Below are positions 38,933-50,379 of a stretch of DNA of 64,000 nucleotides, piece by piece. Position 1 is the stretch's first letter; every line of letters starts with the position of its first letter. Location: positions 355,226,128 to 355,290,127 of the forward strand of contig NC_092873.1 of the NCBI RefSeq assembly GCF_028372415.1, given 5' to 3'. A model generated the notes under the pieces. That model made no database searches. It was not told the origin of the DNA and saw nothing but the letters and a program-made list of their open reading frames with translations. Made by a program: the position numbers and the translations under genes. Origin of the DNA: Notamacropus eugenii. Lineage: Eukaryota; Chordata; Mammalia; Diprotodontia; Macropodidae.

Positions 38933-41145
38933 CTGGGGGAAGAGAAGGGGATATTTGTGAGAGTATATGAATAGGTCACCCCTATTGTCCCCTTCCCTAA
39001 TCCCCACCCCTGTACTACTCACATCCTTTTCATACGGAAATCCCCCATTCTCCAGCTTGGAAAAGACCAACTGCCCATTGATCTCGATCTCGAAGGCTCC
39101 TGATAGGAAAAAAGGAGGAACAGTTTGAGGGGTCTGAGATCAAGAGTCAGGACACACCTTGGGACCAAACAACCCCATTCCACAGACACGTTGGGCTCCC
39201 AATGTGTCCTGGCACTCCACTCTTAGTTCATTTCCTCTGAGCCACCTACTTACTAAAGTCAGCCCAACTCTAGGAAGAGACTTGGGCAGAAGGGTCTTGT
39301 AGTCTATACAGTGGGAACCCCTGGGGACTTCAGGTCTCCTCCCTATGCCCTGTACTTGTCAGCAGATGATCTGGGGTTCAAGGTCCACACTTGCTACTTT
39401 TTAGATACACTGGCCTTCTGGCTATTCCAGGAACAAGGCACATCTTCTTTAACTGTCCCCCATGCCTGGAATGCTCTCCCTCATCTGCTCCAACTACTGA
39501 CCTCCCTGGCTTCCTTTAAGTCCCAATTAAAATCCCAACTTCTACAGGAAGCCTTCCCCAACCCCAATTCCAGGGCCTTCCTATTTATCCTATATATATA
39601 GCTTGTCTGTATACATTTGTTTGCATGTGTTGTCACTCCCATTGGACTGTAAGCTCTTTGAGAACACGGACTATCTTTTGCCCCATTGTATCCCTAGTAC
39701 TTAGCATGGTGCCTGGCACATAGTAAGCACTCAGTGTTTATTGAATGGAATCAGATGTATGCCTGAGAAAGATGCTTTTACTACAGGAAGCTGGAAGGGA
39801 CCTTGGAGTTCAATGTCCAATCTCTTCATTTCTACAGTCACACAGCCTCAAAGAGCTTAAATGATTTGCCCAAGGTCACAGAGCAGGGGTGGCCAGATAT
39901 GAACTAAGGTCTCTAGTGGATGCTAATGACCTTTTCCTTATTCTGCATTATTCTCTTTAATCACTTAATCTCTGAATCTTTATTTTTCTCTTCTGTACAA
40001 TGGGGTTCAAAATCCAGTCCCCACCAAGGAAGCAACGCCTATGAAAGCACTCTCAGGCTTGATAAACTTGAATTTTTATCATTCCAGTCACCTCAGGTCC
40101 AATTTTGCTAAATTTGAAGAGCTCCACCTTTAGGTTGCCCAGGCTGGCCACTGACTTTTGCACCCTGGTAGCTCGCAATGCCCACCTGCTAAGTGGCACA
40201 GGATTTCTGACAGAAGTAACTCACACGACAAACCTGGGGATTTGGGGTTTGTTATTTTGACCTGGATTCCTTTTGGTGTCTCTTGTGCCGTACATCCAGA
40301 AGGGGCTTTATAAATGCTGGTTGGATTGGCTGGGATTGAGACCCCCCCCCCCCAATACATCACCTCCCTGATTGGAGGAGGGCAGCCCCAAGCCCTGCCC
40401 CTGCCCCACTGTCTCCTATCCCCAGAGTTCCAAGGGCCCCCTTCCAGATTCCCTCCCCTCAATACTCACCGGTGCCACCGAGGCGGGACTCAATCTGGAT
40501 GCCAGGGTACTCTTCCTTCACAGCGCTGGCCAGCTCCAGGTACGTGGACTCAAATCCGCAGGGTTCACTGCAGGAGCAAGAGTTTGGGAATTCTGGGTTT
40601 GGGTTGTGTTTTTTAGGAAAAGAGGAAAGAAAAAAGATAAAGAGGAGAAAGGAGATGGGGGTGAAAGGAGAGAGAAAGAGAAAGGTGGGGAGGGGAAGCA
40701 AAGGAAGGGGAGAGGAAGGAGAAGAGAAGAGGGATGAGGGGAAGGAGGGGAGGAAAAGGGAAGGGAAAAGAGGAGGAAGAGGAGGGGAGGGCCAGGAGGA
40801 GGGGAAGGGGGAGGAGGAGGAGGGGAGGAGGAGGAGGAGGGGAGGAGGAGGAGGAGGGGAGGAGGAGGAAGAGGGGGGGGAGGGAAGGAGGAAGAGGAGG
40901 GGAGGGCCAGGAGGAGGGGAGGAAAGGAGGAGGAGGGGAGGGGAAAGGAGGAGGAGGAGGGGAGGGGGAGGGAAGGAGGAAGAGGAGGGGAGGGGCAGGA
41001 GGAGGGGAGGGAAGGAGGAGGAGGGGAGGGGAAAAGAGGAGGGGGGATCCCCTCCCCCGAGCCCCTCTCACCAGTACTCCACCACGATGCGGACCCCACT
41101 GCCCGGCAGGGGCTCCTCGAGATCGGCCCCGGGCTCCCCGCTCAT
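38849..41145 (-). CDS. MIEN1: MIEN1 (C17orf37), complete, 4 exons
   Basis: Exons joined on the minus strand: 41145-41072, 40567-40470, 39099-39023, 38932-38849 (333 nt, 110 residues plus stop; human 115). The protein starts [20 protein letters not shown], five residues shorter than human in the loop after MSGEPG. It contains the Cys25-Glu-Pro-Cys28 redox-type CxxC of this selenoprotein-W-like thioredoxin fold, [35 protein letters not shown] and [16 protein letters not shown], and ends with the CVIL prenylation box. In human it is prenylated, sits on the inner plasma membrane, promotes cell migration and is co-amplified with ERBB2. All splice sites are GT/AG. Position and orientation relative to ERBB2 match human. 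Confidence 0.97.
39023..39099 (-). CDS. MIEN1: MIEN1 exon 3
   Basis: 77 nt: [19 protein letters not shown] and FPYEKD. Donor 'ggat|gtgagt'; only 90 bp of intron separates it from exon 4. Confidence 0.96.
39100..40469 (-). other. MIEN1: MIEN1 intron 2
   Basis: 1.37 kb. Holds an L2-type 3' end (+, 39400-39755), a MIR-type SINE (-, 39785-39925) and a further partial SINE (about 39950-40090). The remainder has no visible feature apart from a C-run at 40341-40352. Confidence 0.7.
39400..39755 (+). mobile_element. L2-type LINE 3' end
   Basis: 'catgcctggaatgctctccc', 'aagccttccccaaccccaat', 'ggactgtaagctctttgaga', 'gtgcctggcacatagtaagc' and the terminal 'tgtttattgaatgg'. The clearest L2-like 3' end in the window. 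Confidence 0.75.
40470..40567 (-). CDS. MIEN1: MIEN1 exon 2
   Basis: 98 nt, residues 25-57 plus one base: [20 protein letters not shown] then [12 protein letters not shown]. Carries the second Cys of the CxxC pair. Confidence 0.96.
40612..41045 (+). repeat. GA/GGA polypurine tract filling MIEN1 intron 1
   Basis: About 430 bp almost without pyrimidines on the + strand (polypyrimidine on the MIEN1 sense strand), built of irregular 'ggaggaggaggggaggagga' units with internal duplications. Long Gly/Arg/Glu and Pro/Ser open frames across it are composition artefacts. Confidence 0.95.
41072..41145 (-). CDS. MIEN1: MIEN1 exon 1 (coding part)
   Basis: Residues 1-24 plus two bases, ATG at 41145, ending GVRIVVEY and the first two bases of Cys25. 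Donor 'tactg|gtgaga'. The exon lies inside the GC-rich promoter island. Confidence 0.96.
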
Positions 41146-41375
41146 GGCTTCGCTCCGCTCGGCCACACTCCCCGCCGGGACCGAGCCCAGCCAGACGGGC
41201 AGACAGACCGGCTGAACACGGAGCCTGTAGACCAGGCGCCGCTTCCGGGTGTGACGTAGCGCCGGGTCACGTCACGCGCGCCCAGTCCGGAGGCGGGGCC
41301 GTTCTGGGGGCGGGGCCCGTCCGGAGGCGGGTCAGATCGGGGGGCGGGGCTAGGCCGGGGCAGGGCCCGGCTTGT
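41146..41375 (-). promoter_or_regulatory. MIEN1: MIEN1 CpG-island promoter
   Basis: The GC- and CpG-rich block directly upstream of the MIEN1 ATG. Motifs: an ETS site (CCGGAAGC on the minus strand, 41248-41241), CRE-like TGACGTA (41252-41258), TGACGTGA on the minus strand (41274-41267), and several GC boxes between 41290 and 41355. No TATA box. Housekeeping-type initiation inferred near 41200-41260. Confidence 0.75.
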
Positions 41376-42541
41376 CCTCTGAATGGCTGGCGGGGATGCA
41401 GCGCCCTCTGCTGTGGGGAGCTGGTACTTGGGTTGTCCCGGGATCTAGGTCTGGGTCTTGGGAGTCTGAAGCCCTGGAACTCTCCTTGCACTCTGGCCTC
41501 CCACCGCAAGCCCCGGACTTTCGTCTCCGTGCCTTTGTTCACGCTGTTCTCTACAACTAAATCATCCCCCGCGACCCTCTGTGGAATTTCTGCCCAAAGG
41601 TAGTGAATGGAATTTATAGGACGATTTAAAGTGCTCTACAAATATTATCTCACTGAAGACTCATGGTAACCCAGGGAGCTAGGGAGTATTAGTATCCCCA
41701 TTTTACAGATGAGGAAACTGAGGCAGGCAGAGGTGGTGACTTGCCCAGGGTCACACAGCTGGTAGTATCTGAGGTCATGTTTGAACTTAGATCTTCCTGA
41801 CTCCAGGTATCCATCTCACGACCTAGCGCTCTCTAAAAGTATCCACAAAACATTCTCCCACAAACCTGGGCCACATTCTCTCACTCATTGTATATGGCAT
41901 CAGTGTCTACCCATGTTTTCAGGAATAGGAGGCTGGAGCTGTGATTATACAGGTACAGGGAACACTCAGGTGAGCAAACTCCCTCTACCTGTGCAGGTTG
42001 ACACCTCTTTGACTTAGTCTTAAAGATTTGCCTAGAACACTGAGATAGTAAGTGACTGGCCAAGGGGTTCCACAGCCCTTATGGAGCCTTGCATATAAGT
42101 CTTCTGTCTTTAAGGTTAGCTACTTATCCTGTGGGTCAAGCTACGGTTCTCCATGCTTTAAAGCCCACATCTCCTCCCTCAAGCCTTCCCTCTTTCATCC
42201 TTGTACAAAAGCATCTTCTCCTCACATAGTCCTTTGTTCTGCACCTCTCGGATTTTCTTATCACAAATACACATTATAGTTGTTGAAATTTTCTCATTCC
42301 ATTTTTAGGGACTGTTCCATGAGAGCAGGGACTGGATCTTATCTAAACTTTGTTACTTTCTATGTCTAGCAAGATACTCTGTATAAAGTAGGAACTTAAA
42401 TAACTTCTTGTAGAGTTGAAGGGGGACCTTGGGAAAGCATCTTAATCTCTCTGGGACTGTTTTCTCTTCTGTAAAATGAGGCAGTTGGGTCAGACAGTTT
42501 CCTCAGATCTGGAATTTTATGGTTCTCTAATCTTATGAATA

Positions 42542-42566
42542 AAGAGAGAGAGAGAGAGAGAGAGAA

Positions 42567-42627
<61 letters not shown>
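42542..42627. repeat. (AG)n microsatellite
   Basis: About 85 bp of AG with two 'aaag' interruptions. Confidence 0.95.
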
Positions 42628-42628
<1 letters not shown>

Positions 42629-43584
42629 TATGTGTTCAATCCTGGATCCCTCCAGTTACAGAAACAGTTTCCAGTTCTTTTTCATTTGAACCTTAGAGGG
42701 TGCCAAGTCCTCCCAGGTCTCTGTATCAAGATTTCCCTGGTGCTCTGTGTTTTTCTCCTCAGCATCATGCTCAAATTACACAGCTTTAAAGAACAAGCAC
42801 TTACACCGTTGGAAGAAACAAATTCAACAAACATTTATTAAGGAGGTGGAAAGAGCCCAGGTACTGGAGTCAGATCTGGGTTTCAAATCCCACTTGATGA
42901 TGCTTCCTACCTTCTTGGGCAAGTCACTGAACCTCCATGGGCCTCAGTTTCTTTATCTGTAAAATGGGGGGTTGGACCAGGTGGCCTCTGAGCCCCCTTC
43001 TAACCCATGCTCCAAAGTATTTGTTCAGAGAAGCACAAATACCAAGAAAAGGCAGGCTCCACCCCTGTCTTCAGGGGAACTGACAGTATAGGAGCAGAGA
43101 GAAGACACTTAATTAAAAATACATTTAAAAAAAGGAAAAGAAAACATTGCATTTCCTTACCTACAAAATGGGGGGTAATAATGCCTCCAAGTGCCTACAT
43201 CACAGGATTTGTTTTGAGAATCAAATCAGATAATGGAAAGTGCTTTGAAAACTTTCAAATGCTCTAGCAATGTCAGCAGTGATGATGATGATATGAGATA
43301 ATTATTATTAATATAGTAGCACAGTTCAGACAGGGCATCAACAGCCCTCAGAGGGTCTAGGAGCCACAGGGCTGCTAGTACTAGGAGGATGGTGATATCC
43401 AGGCTTATTTCACAAGCCACAGCGGGGGGGGGGGCTGCTCATTCTCTCCGTTTAACATTTGTAATGAGGTGAAACAGGTTACAAGGAAAATCCAGATGAG
43501 TCCTGCTGAGAAAAGGTAGGGTGGAATGAGTGGGAAATCAGAATTACCAAATAGCCAGCTCTAAGCGCTTTAGTCATGATAGTG

Positions 43585-43925
43585 TTTTCATTTTATAGTG
43601 AGCACATAGTAGGTGCTGAATTAATGCTTGTTGACCTGGATGGAGAGGATTCTGTGGGCTGGTAGGATATATATATATTAACCCACTATCTATCTATCTA
43701 TCTATCTATCTATCTCTCTATCTCTCTATCTCTCTATCTCTCTATCTCTCTATCTCTATCTATCTATAGATATGTAGTGGGTTAATTTAGAGGTCGAAGG
43801 GACCTCTCAGAGACTATCTAGTAGAATTCCCCCATTTTTGTAATAAGCACATAGTAGGTGCTAAATTAATGCTTGTTGAGTTGGATGAGAGAGATTCTGG
43901 GGGTTAATTGGATATACATATGTTG
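43585..43925. repeat. Duplicated L2-tail unit around a TATC microsatellite
   Basis: The text 'agcacatagtaggtgct' with 'aattaatgcttgttga' and 'gattctg' appears at 43600-43660 and again at 43846-43905, about 245 bp apart. Between them lies a (TCTA)n/(TCTC TA)n run at 43685-43768. Confidence 0.75.
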
Positions 43926-45089
43926 GATCACAGATTTAAAGATGGGAAGGACCTCAGAGGCTATTTAATCCACTTCCTCCATTTTACAGATGAGGAAACT
44001 GAAGGCCAGATGAAGTGACTTGCCCAAAGCCATTTAGCCAGAAAGTAGCACAGCCAAGATTGAACCCAAAGCCCTGATTCCAAATACATTGGTTTTTTCT
44101 ATTTTAAATACATTGTCTCCGAAGGAGCTCATTCTTGTTAACACTTAGCTGGCAGAACCAGCCCTGGTTTCATCTTTCAGATCCTGGGAAGCTCACCTCA
44201 CCTGGCCCCACAATTATCATTATCACATTCCCTTCCCACACTGGTCAATGACTCCAATTGTCATACTCTAGAGATGGCTTCTAGTATTATACCTAACTCA
44301 CTTAAAGATCCGTCTCAGGGAGGTTGATGGAGCTATAGGGGGTCAGCGTCCATTTTAATAGAATGTCAGAGATGGACAGGGCCTTTGGGATCACCAAGTC
44401 TAACAAGCGAACTGAGGGACCTGGATCCTGTGATTTCCAGCCATAGCTGGGAGTAGAATCCAGGGCTTTGAGGAGGGAGAAAAAAATACATTTATTAAGT
44501 ACCTCTGTGCCCCAAATTGTGTTGATCTTCACAACTCTTCGAGGTAGGTGCTGTTATTATTTTCCTTTTAAAACTGAGGAAGCTGAGGCAGACAGAAGTT
44601 AAATGACTTGCCTGTGGTCACACAGGTAAGTGAGGCTAGGTCTGAACTTAGTGCTTCCTGACCCCGGGGCCCACAGCCCTATCCACTGCACCAGGGAGGA
44701 CCAAGCATAGATGGCTCTGGAAAGTCAAAGTGGGGATCAAGGGCTGAATAGACCTAGAGAGTCAGGCACCTCCTAGACATGAAACCAGAATCTGCCCTCT
44801 GCCCCAGGGGTGGGGATGGTGGAGGGTGGCACCCATGCCCCAGACCATGCCCCCTGTTGGTTGGTTGGTTGTTCCCTCCCCCTTCTTCTTGGGAGCTGAA
44901 ACCTTAGTGTCCCCTCTAGTGTGAATGGGATCTGCTGGCTGCTCTGGACACCTGGGCCCCTCCCCTGTTCCCTCCCCCCACCTCCTTGGACACCTAGGTC
45001 CCAAAGGCCTGGATAATAATAGCACAAACACTCCCCACCCTAGTGGCCGGAGGAGTATTCTCTTGTTTTTCTCCTCCCTCCTTCCTCCA

Positions 45090-45307
45090 GGCCCCGCCTC
45101 CACCTTTCCAATCCCAGTCACTTTACCGCCTCTCCAGCCTTGCCTCCCGGTTCTACCACCTCTCTACTCCCCTCCCCCGTCCTAGCACATTTTCTGGAAA
45201 GAGAAACTCAGGAATCTGACCCTGGTGTCCTGGACCCTCGGCTGTCACCAGACAGAGCCGGACGTTGGACCCTAGGCATTTGAGCCTCTCATACTGGGGC
45301 TTCCCAG
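45090..45307 (+). promoter_or_regulatory. Possible GRB7 promoter and non-coding first exon
   Basis: GC box 'gccccgcctc' (45091-45100), CCAAT box (45108-45112) and, about 195 bp on, a good donor 'ccag|gtagga' at 45307/45308. This arrangement fits a promoter with an untranslated first exon. The gene assignment rests on human gene order only. Confidence 0.3.
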
Positions 45308-48217
45308 GTAGGAAGAGAAATATCCAAGAAAACAACCTCCACTCACCCTTATCCTCAGTATCTTTGTAGCTGCTGTCTGTGCCAGGGCCCCTTACAGGTG
45401 GACTTGATGTCTAGTGGGCAGTGTCGTAACCCCAGCCCCGTTCCCATGATGGCAGGTGGAACCTATGAAGGTTGGAGGGCTAAGGAACCTGCAAAGGGTA
45501 CTGGGGTGGCGGGGAGACACAGGTGGATAAAGGCAAGGTATGTCCCTCCCCAAACAGATGGCCCCAGCCAGATGTGTAGCAGCACCCAGGGTCCAGGTAA
45601 GGGCCGAGCTCGGCAGCTTTTCCTGTCTCTTCCGACATACCTGGGGACGCCCTCCTGCCCAGATCCTTCCTTCTTTGTTTCCGGCCTGCCTGTGTTTTCT
45701 TCTTTCACCTGCTTCTCCCCTCTTTCCATGACCTCCTTTGGGTCCTCTGTGACTCCTCCATTGCTAAAGGTCTCTTCTGTTTCTCTGTGGGGAGAATATT
45801 TGCCAGCATTGTGTCAGCTGAAGGGTGGCGGCAATAGGGAATCTTTTCTCATTTGGATGATTTCTGCTTCCCCTGGACAGCCCTCCCCCTTCCCTTCCTA
45901 AAAGGGAGATGGGGGTTGGAGGGAGGCATTAATTGGAGGCTCAGTGTCACAGTAAGCCCCCATTCCTGTTCATCTCTGCAAAGCTACTGTGAGCTTGCCC
46001 TGATTGGGATGCCCTAAGATTTGTCTAGAAAGGGGTCTATCTGGGCTTCTTGAAAACTTCATTTGGGGGATCAGTAAAATGATTAGGGCACACTGAATTA
46101 GGATTAGTTTTGGGAGGAGGGAATTAATTGTTCCTTCTTTCTCCCTAACTTTCCTTTCATTGCAGATGGGCTCAACACTGGTCCCCACCTTCCAGCTCCC
46201 CAGCAAAAGAGCTTAAATCTCAAGGATCTTGTTAACTGGGTTCTAGCTGTGTCAAAGAATGTGGGTGGAGGACAAGGGAAACTCAGCAGTGATACCCCAG
46301 TTTCAGGGCAGCTTTGCTGGGAGCCTATCCACCTCAGTCCACCAAGCAATGAAAGGAAAGTTGGGGAGAAAGAAGGAAATTATGAGGTTGGATGTCTGGG
46401 TCCCCGTGCTAGAGACTGGAGAATGGAGAGATGGGGGTCCTACTGCTTCATTTCCCACTGTAGGATGAGGTAGGAGAGCTCTCTGTACTCTGAAAAGGAT
46501 GCAGGATAGTTGGATTCCATTCTTGCTATACATTCTTCTCCTCATGGGGAATTTCAATTTTACTTCCCTAGTGCAGCTTTAATAAAGACTGGGGATAAGA
46601 AATCTGTTACTTTTGGACTCTGCTTCCCTCCCCCCCCAAATCAGCTTAGGGGAGATGGGAGCTCTACCCCCCTATCCCCCGGGTAAATAACCAATAATGA
46701 TTAACCCTAATCAAATTTTGGCCACTTTTGCATATTTTCCAAATTAAACTTTAAAAGAAATCCTCCCCCTTTCAGAGGCAGACACACCTTTGTTGTGAAT
46801 ATCTTCTTGTGGGTAGGTTGAACCTCAGTTTCCTGGTATCTTCCTACCTGATGCAAAGGTCACGGAAGATGTCATCCTGGGTTTCTATATTGTTTACCAG
46901 TGATCTCCCAAAGTTGCACCTCAAAGATTCCCCCTTTTCTTCCCAAATTTCATTTAAAGGGAGAATCTGGGATTCTTACTCCAAGGGGGAGATTCATTCC
47001 CCGCAAATGGGGATGCAGGGACTACCTCAGCCTATGGAGAGAAGGGAGGACCTCTACCAAATAACCTCTGGACCCTTTTCCATTGTCCAATCCTACTTCT
47101 TCAACCTTTACATAATTTTTTCCAATCTTTCCCCTGCCCTACAAAACTCCCAGTGTCTCCCAGACCTCCAGTGCCTCACTGAGAGTTTTCAAGACTGTGA
47201 TGTTTAGAGTAGGACTTAGAATATTTAATATTGTGGTCCCTGACCCTCAGACTTTCCTCTCCCAGCTTTTGCTAGCCAGGTGGGGCAAGTTTCAGGAAGT
47301 AAACAAGGAGGCTGGGGAGAGAAAGGGGGTGGAGAAGAGAGCTTCCGGGGAACTTGGGGTGGGAGGGAAATACTTTTGAGGTGCGGAGAGCTTTGGCGGA
47401 GTATGAGCTTCTTTGGAGTACGGAAGTCTGGGGATGCCTGAGGGCAATTCCCCTCCTTCATGAACCTTTCCCCCCTTTGTTTGTATTCTCCAAACCAGTT
47501 TGGTAGGTGTGGGAGGCCAGACTGGCCATTCCGACTTTGCCCCTCTGGGTCTTGTCTCGTTCACCTCACCTACTTTCAGTTTTTCCCTCCATGCCATGAT
47601 CCTGATTTCCCTGTTCCAGAAAGTAGGATCAGGAAATGAAGGGAGTAGGGAGGTGGAGAAACAACTGAGCCAACATTTCCTCACCCCTCCATCTCATCCC
47701 TGTGTCTGGTCTTCTCTCTGCCCACAGGCTAGAAAGTAATATACTGTAAGGTAGACTAAGTTATTTATCCCTTAAAAAGAGTACCTCCACCCTACCCTGT
47801 CAGCCTTTGTCCACCCCACCCCCAGATGTTGGCAGAACTATCTCCCCTTTTTTACCCATCCCCCTCCATGGGGGATGCCATTCAGTGGTGCCTATGTTCA
47901 GGGCCTGAGAGGGAGGGGAGTAGGTGGGTATGTTGGAGGGCCCTACTCCACCACCCACCACCCCCAACACATAATGAGATAAGGACATTCCCCCCACCCA
48001 CCCAATTAGACTGAGGAAAGGACCTCCTAGGGATGCTGGCTGATTGTCAGCTTTGCCCCCTCATCTACAAAGCTCCTATCATTGAGTTTGGAGCATGTCT
48101 CCATCTCTTCTATGTTGTTTTGTCTAGGGTTATCCTTGTCTTAGCAACATCCCTCTCCCTGTGTCTTTTGGCTTTTTATGCTATTTCTGGGTCTTCTCTC
48201 TGCATATCTCTAGCCTT

Positions 48218-48420
48218 AGGAGTTCTGAACCTTTTATTGTGTCATGGACCATTTTTACAGTTTGGTGCAGTCAATGGCCCCCTTCTCAGGAAAAGATTTT
48301 TAAATAATTGCAAGAAGTCCTCAATTTCATTTAGATGTTAGTGAAAATAAAGATGTCATTGTTTTCCTATACAAGTCTATAGATTCCCTGAAATCCTCAG
48401 ACCCTTGCCTTTCATGGTAG
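48218..48420. mobile_element. hAT-type non-autonomous transposon, copy 4
   Basis: 'ttctgaaccttttattgtgt' with 'catggacc', then 'caatggcccccttctcagga' and 'ctatagattccctgaaatcc'; same family as 6380-6604, opposite orientation. Confidence 0.6.
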
Positions 48421-50379
48421 GAGTAATTGAGTTGGGGAAGCCCTGTCTCCCTGCCTCAGTAGGCTCCAGGGATAGAGTTGGGAAAGGGTCATCTCGGGTC
48501 AAGCAGAGTGAAGGGAGCTGGGGTGGCCTGGGAGGGTGATGGCAGACTGGGAGGCCAGAAGACCTGTGGGGTGCAGGAGTCAGGTTCCCTAGGAGTGGGG
48601 TGGAGTGAGGAGGGGAGGGAAGGCTGGGTCTGACAGGGCTGGGCCAAGGCAGAGGCAGAGTGGGGCCTTTCTGAGCCTTTCTGTACACAGCACAGAAAGC
48701 AGAGAGGACAACATATGGAGGCACTGGGATCCCCTGAAGCTGGTTGTGCTACAGGTGGGTCTCTAGGCAGGGCACAGCCAGAAAAGCTGGATAGCATCAT
48801 TGTCCCCCACCAGGAATGGCCCTATGGGTGGTTGGAAGAATGGGGGACTGGGGAGGGCTGTAGATAGGGACCAGAAGGAAGGCTGCTGGGTATGCATGGG
48901 AAAGCCTCAGGTCACTTCTTCTACCCCTAACATACAGTTGCCCCCTGACCTTTATCTGCCCTGCTCCCCCCTGGTTTTGTATGAGTTGGGGTGGGGGTGG
49001 GAAGAGCAGGTTGTTTGTGTTTCTCCAAAGCCAGGAAGTTGTGAGGATGAGTCAGGGTTGAGTGGAGAGCCCCAGGCATCTCTACCTCACTGGCCCCTCC
49101 CTGACTCACCTGCCTCTTCTGTTTCCCTCCTCCTCCTTCCCCAGACCCCAAATCCCCTCTGCTATGCCCTCACTCCCTCAGGACTAGCAATGCCTATTTT
49201 TTCCTGCTTCCCTGCCTTGCACCTTTCTTCATTCCCGAGCTCAGTGTCCACCACCCTACCCTCCATTCCCTTGGGAGCCAAAGGGGGAGGGCATCTAGGA
49301 AGTCAAAATAAGTTGTTGTCATCTCAGTCTCTGCTACCCACAGGTGGCATCAGACAGGACTGGACTGGCTGTGCCAGTCTCAGGGGTGCCTCTGGGGCAG
49401 AACTCAGTTTTTGCTGCTGCTGTTGATGATGCCAGGCAAGCAAGATGGGTACAGTGGGGGTGGCAGGAGTTGATAATCTGATGTTGGTGTTGGTTGCTGA
49501 CAGATGGCAGGATGGGTAGGTGTTCACCTTGTAAGAGCTAAGAGAGATAGAGACAGAGACAGCCAGAGTCAGCGGCAACTGGTTCAATAGACCAGGTAAG
49601 GTGGTCTACAGTTATCCCCATTTGTGTTGGGACTAAGGGGAAGAGAGTCTTCATAGCCAGGTAAGACATGACTTATACTACAGTAGGCTACAGGATAGAG
49701 TGTCCCAGGGTTTCCTCCTCAATGGAGAAGGATAAATGGGTCAGGTTCCTGCCAGCCCCTCCACCCCACACCCCACCCCCTTAGCCAGAAGTTTCATTTT
49801 GTTCCAGGGAATTACCTACATGGGCTGATATCAGCTATCTATATCACTGTGTGTGTGTATGTGGGAAATCTCTTGCCTCAGTTTCTCTGTGCTGCTTCCT
49901 ATCCCTAAATGAGGCCTCTCAGGTGAGGAATTTATCCCAATTGTCCCACTTTACCCCTCTTGCCTGTGGGCTAAATTTACTTGCCTGGTTTCCTGCTATA
50001 CGTTTCTTCCCCTCCCCCCACTGAAGTCATGAATACTGCCAGCTCCTTCCATGCACGTCACTGACAGGTGTTGCCACAACATGCCTCTGGCATCTAGGCC
50101 TCTGCTTGGTACCTGGAAAGATGGCCTGCCAAAACCCAGAGTAGAGCAGGGGTAGAAGGACCCTGAGGCTTGTGGAAGAAACCTTGCCCTGTTTGCTTCT
50201 GTCAGTCTCAGGGGTATCTCCCTACTAAGAATGGCACTACGGGTGGGTGGGTGGTGATGGTGAAAAAAGAGACTAGAGAAGGAATCAGCTGTAGTGGCTG
50301 GACCAACCCCCCTCACCTTACCCCACCCCAAGCATTCTGTCTGGCATGGAGAGAAAAGACCCCTGGATTACAGAATCCT

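Larger units (their letters stand above)
41376..44750. other. SINE-dense intergenic DNA downstream of MIEN1 promoter
   Basis: SINEs: - 41600-41830, + 42420-42540, + 42855-43015, + 43140-43320, - 43940-44095, - 44345-44465, - 44480-44700; an L2-type tail at about 42140-42415. 43325-43560 has no visible feature. No coding exon seen. Confidence 0.65.
44750..50370. other. Repeat-poor island, expected GRB7 5' region
   Basis: About 5.6 kb containing only one old hAT copy (48218-48420). No frame matches GRB7 or any protein I know. In human, GRB7 follows MIEN1 on this strand, so this island may hold its promoter and non-coding exons. The longest frames here (167 and 208 residues) are low-complexity with no family resemblance and are not called. 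Confidence 0.4.

Noticed and set aside
40472-41603. Long open frames (up to 289 residues) across the MIEN1 first intron and promoter
   Set aside because: Gly/Arg/Glu- or Pro/Ser-only composition produced by the purine tract; they overlap verified MIEN1 exons on the other strand.
45398-45901. 167-residue forward frame as a GRB7 N-terminus
   Set aside because: The sequence does not resemble the GRB7 start or its RA domain, and splice-like sites inside it break the frame.
48800-49426. 208-residue forward frame in the repeat-poor island
   Set aside because: Low-complexity Pro/Ser/Leu text with no resemblance to GRB7 or any known family. Random frames of this size occur in GC-rich DNA.
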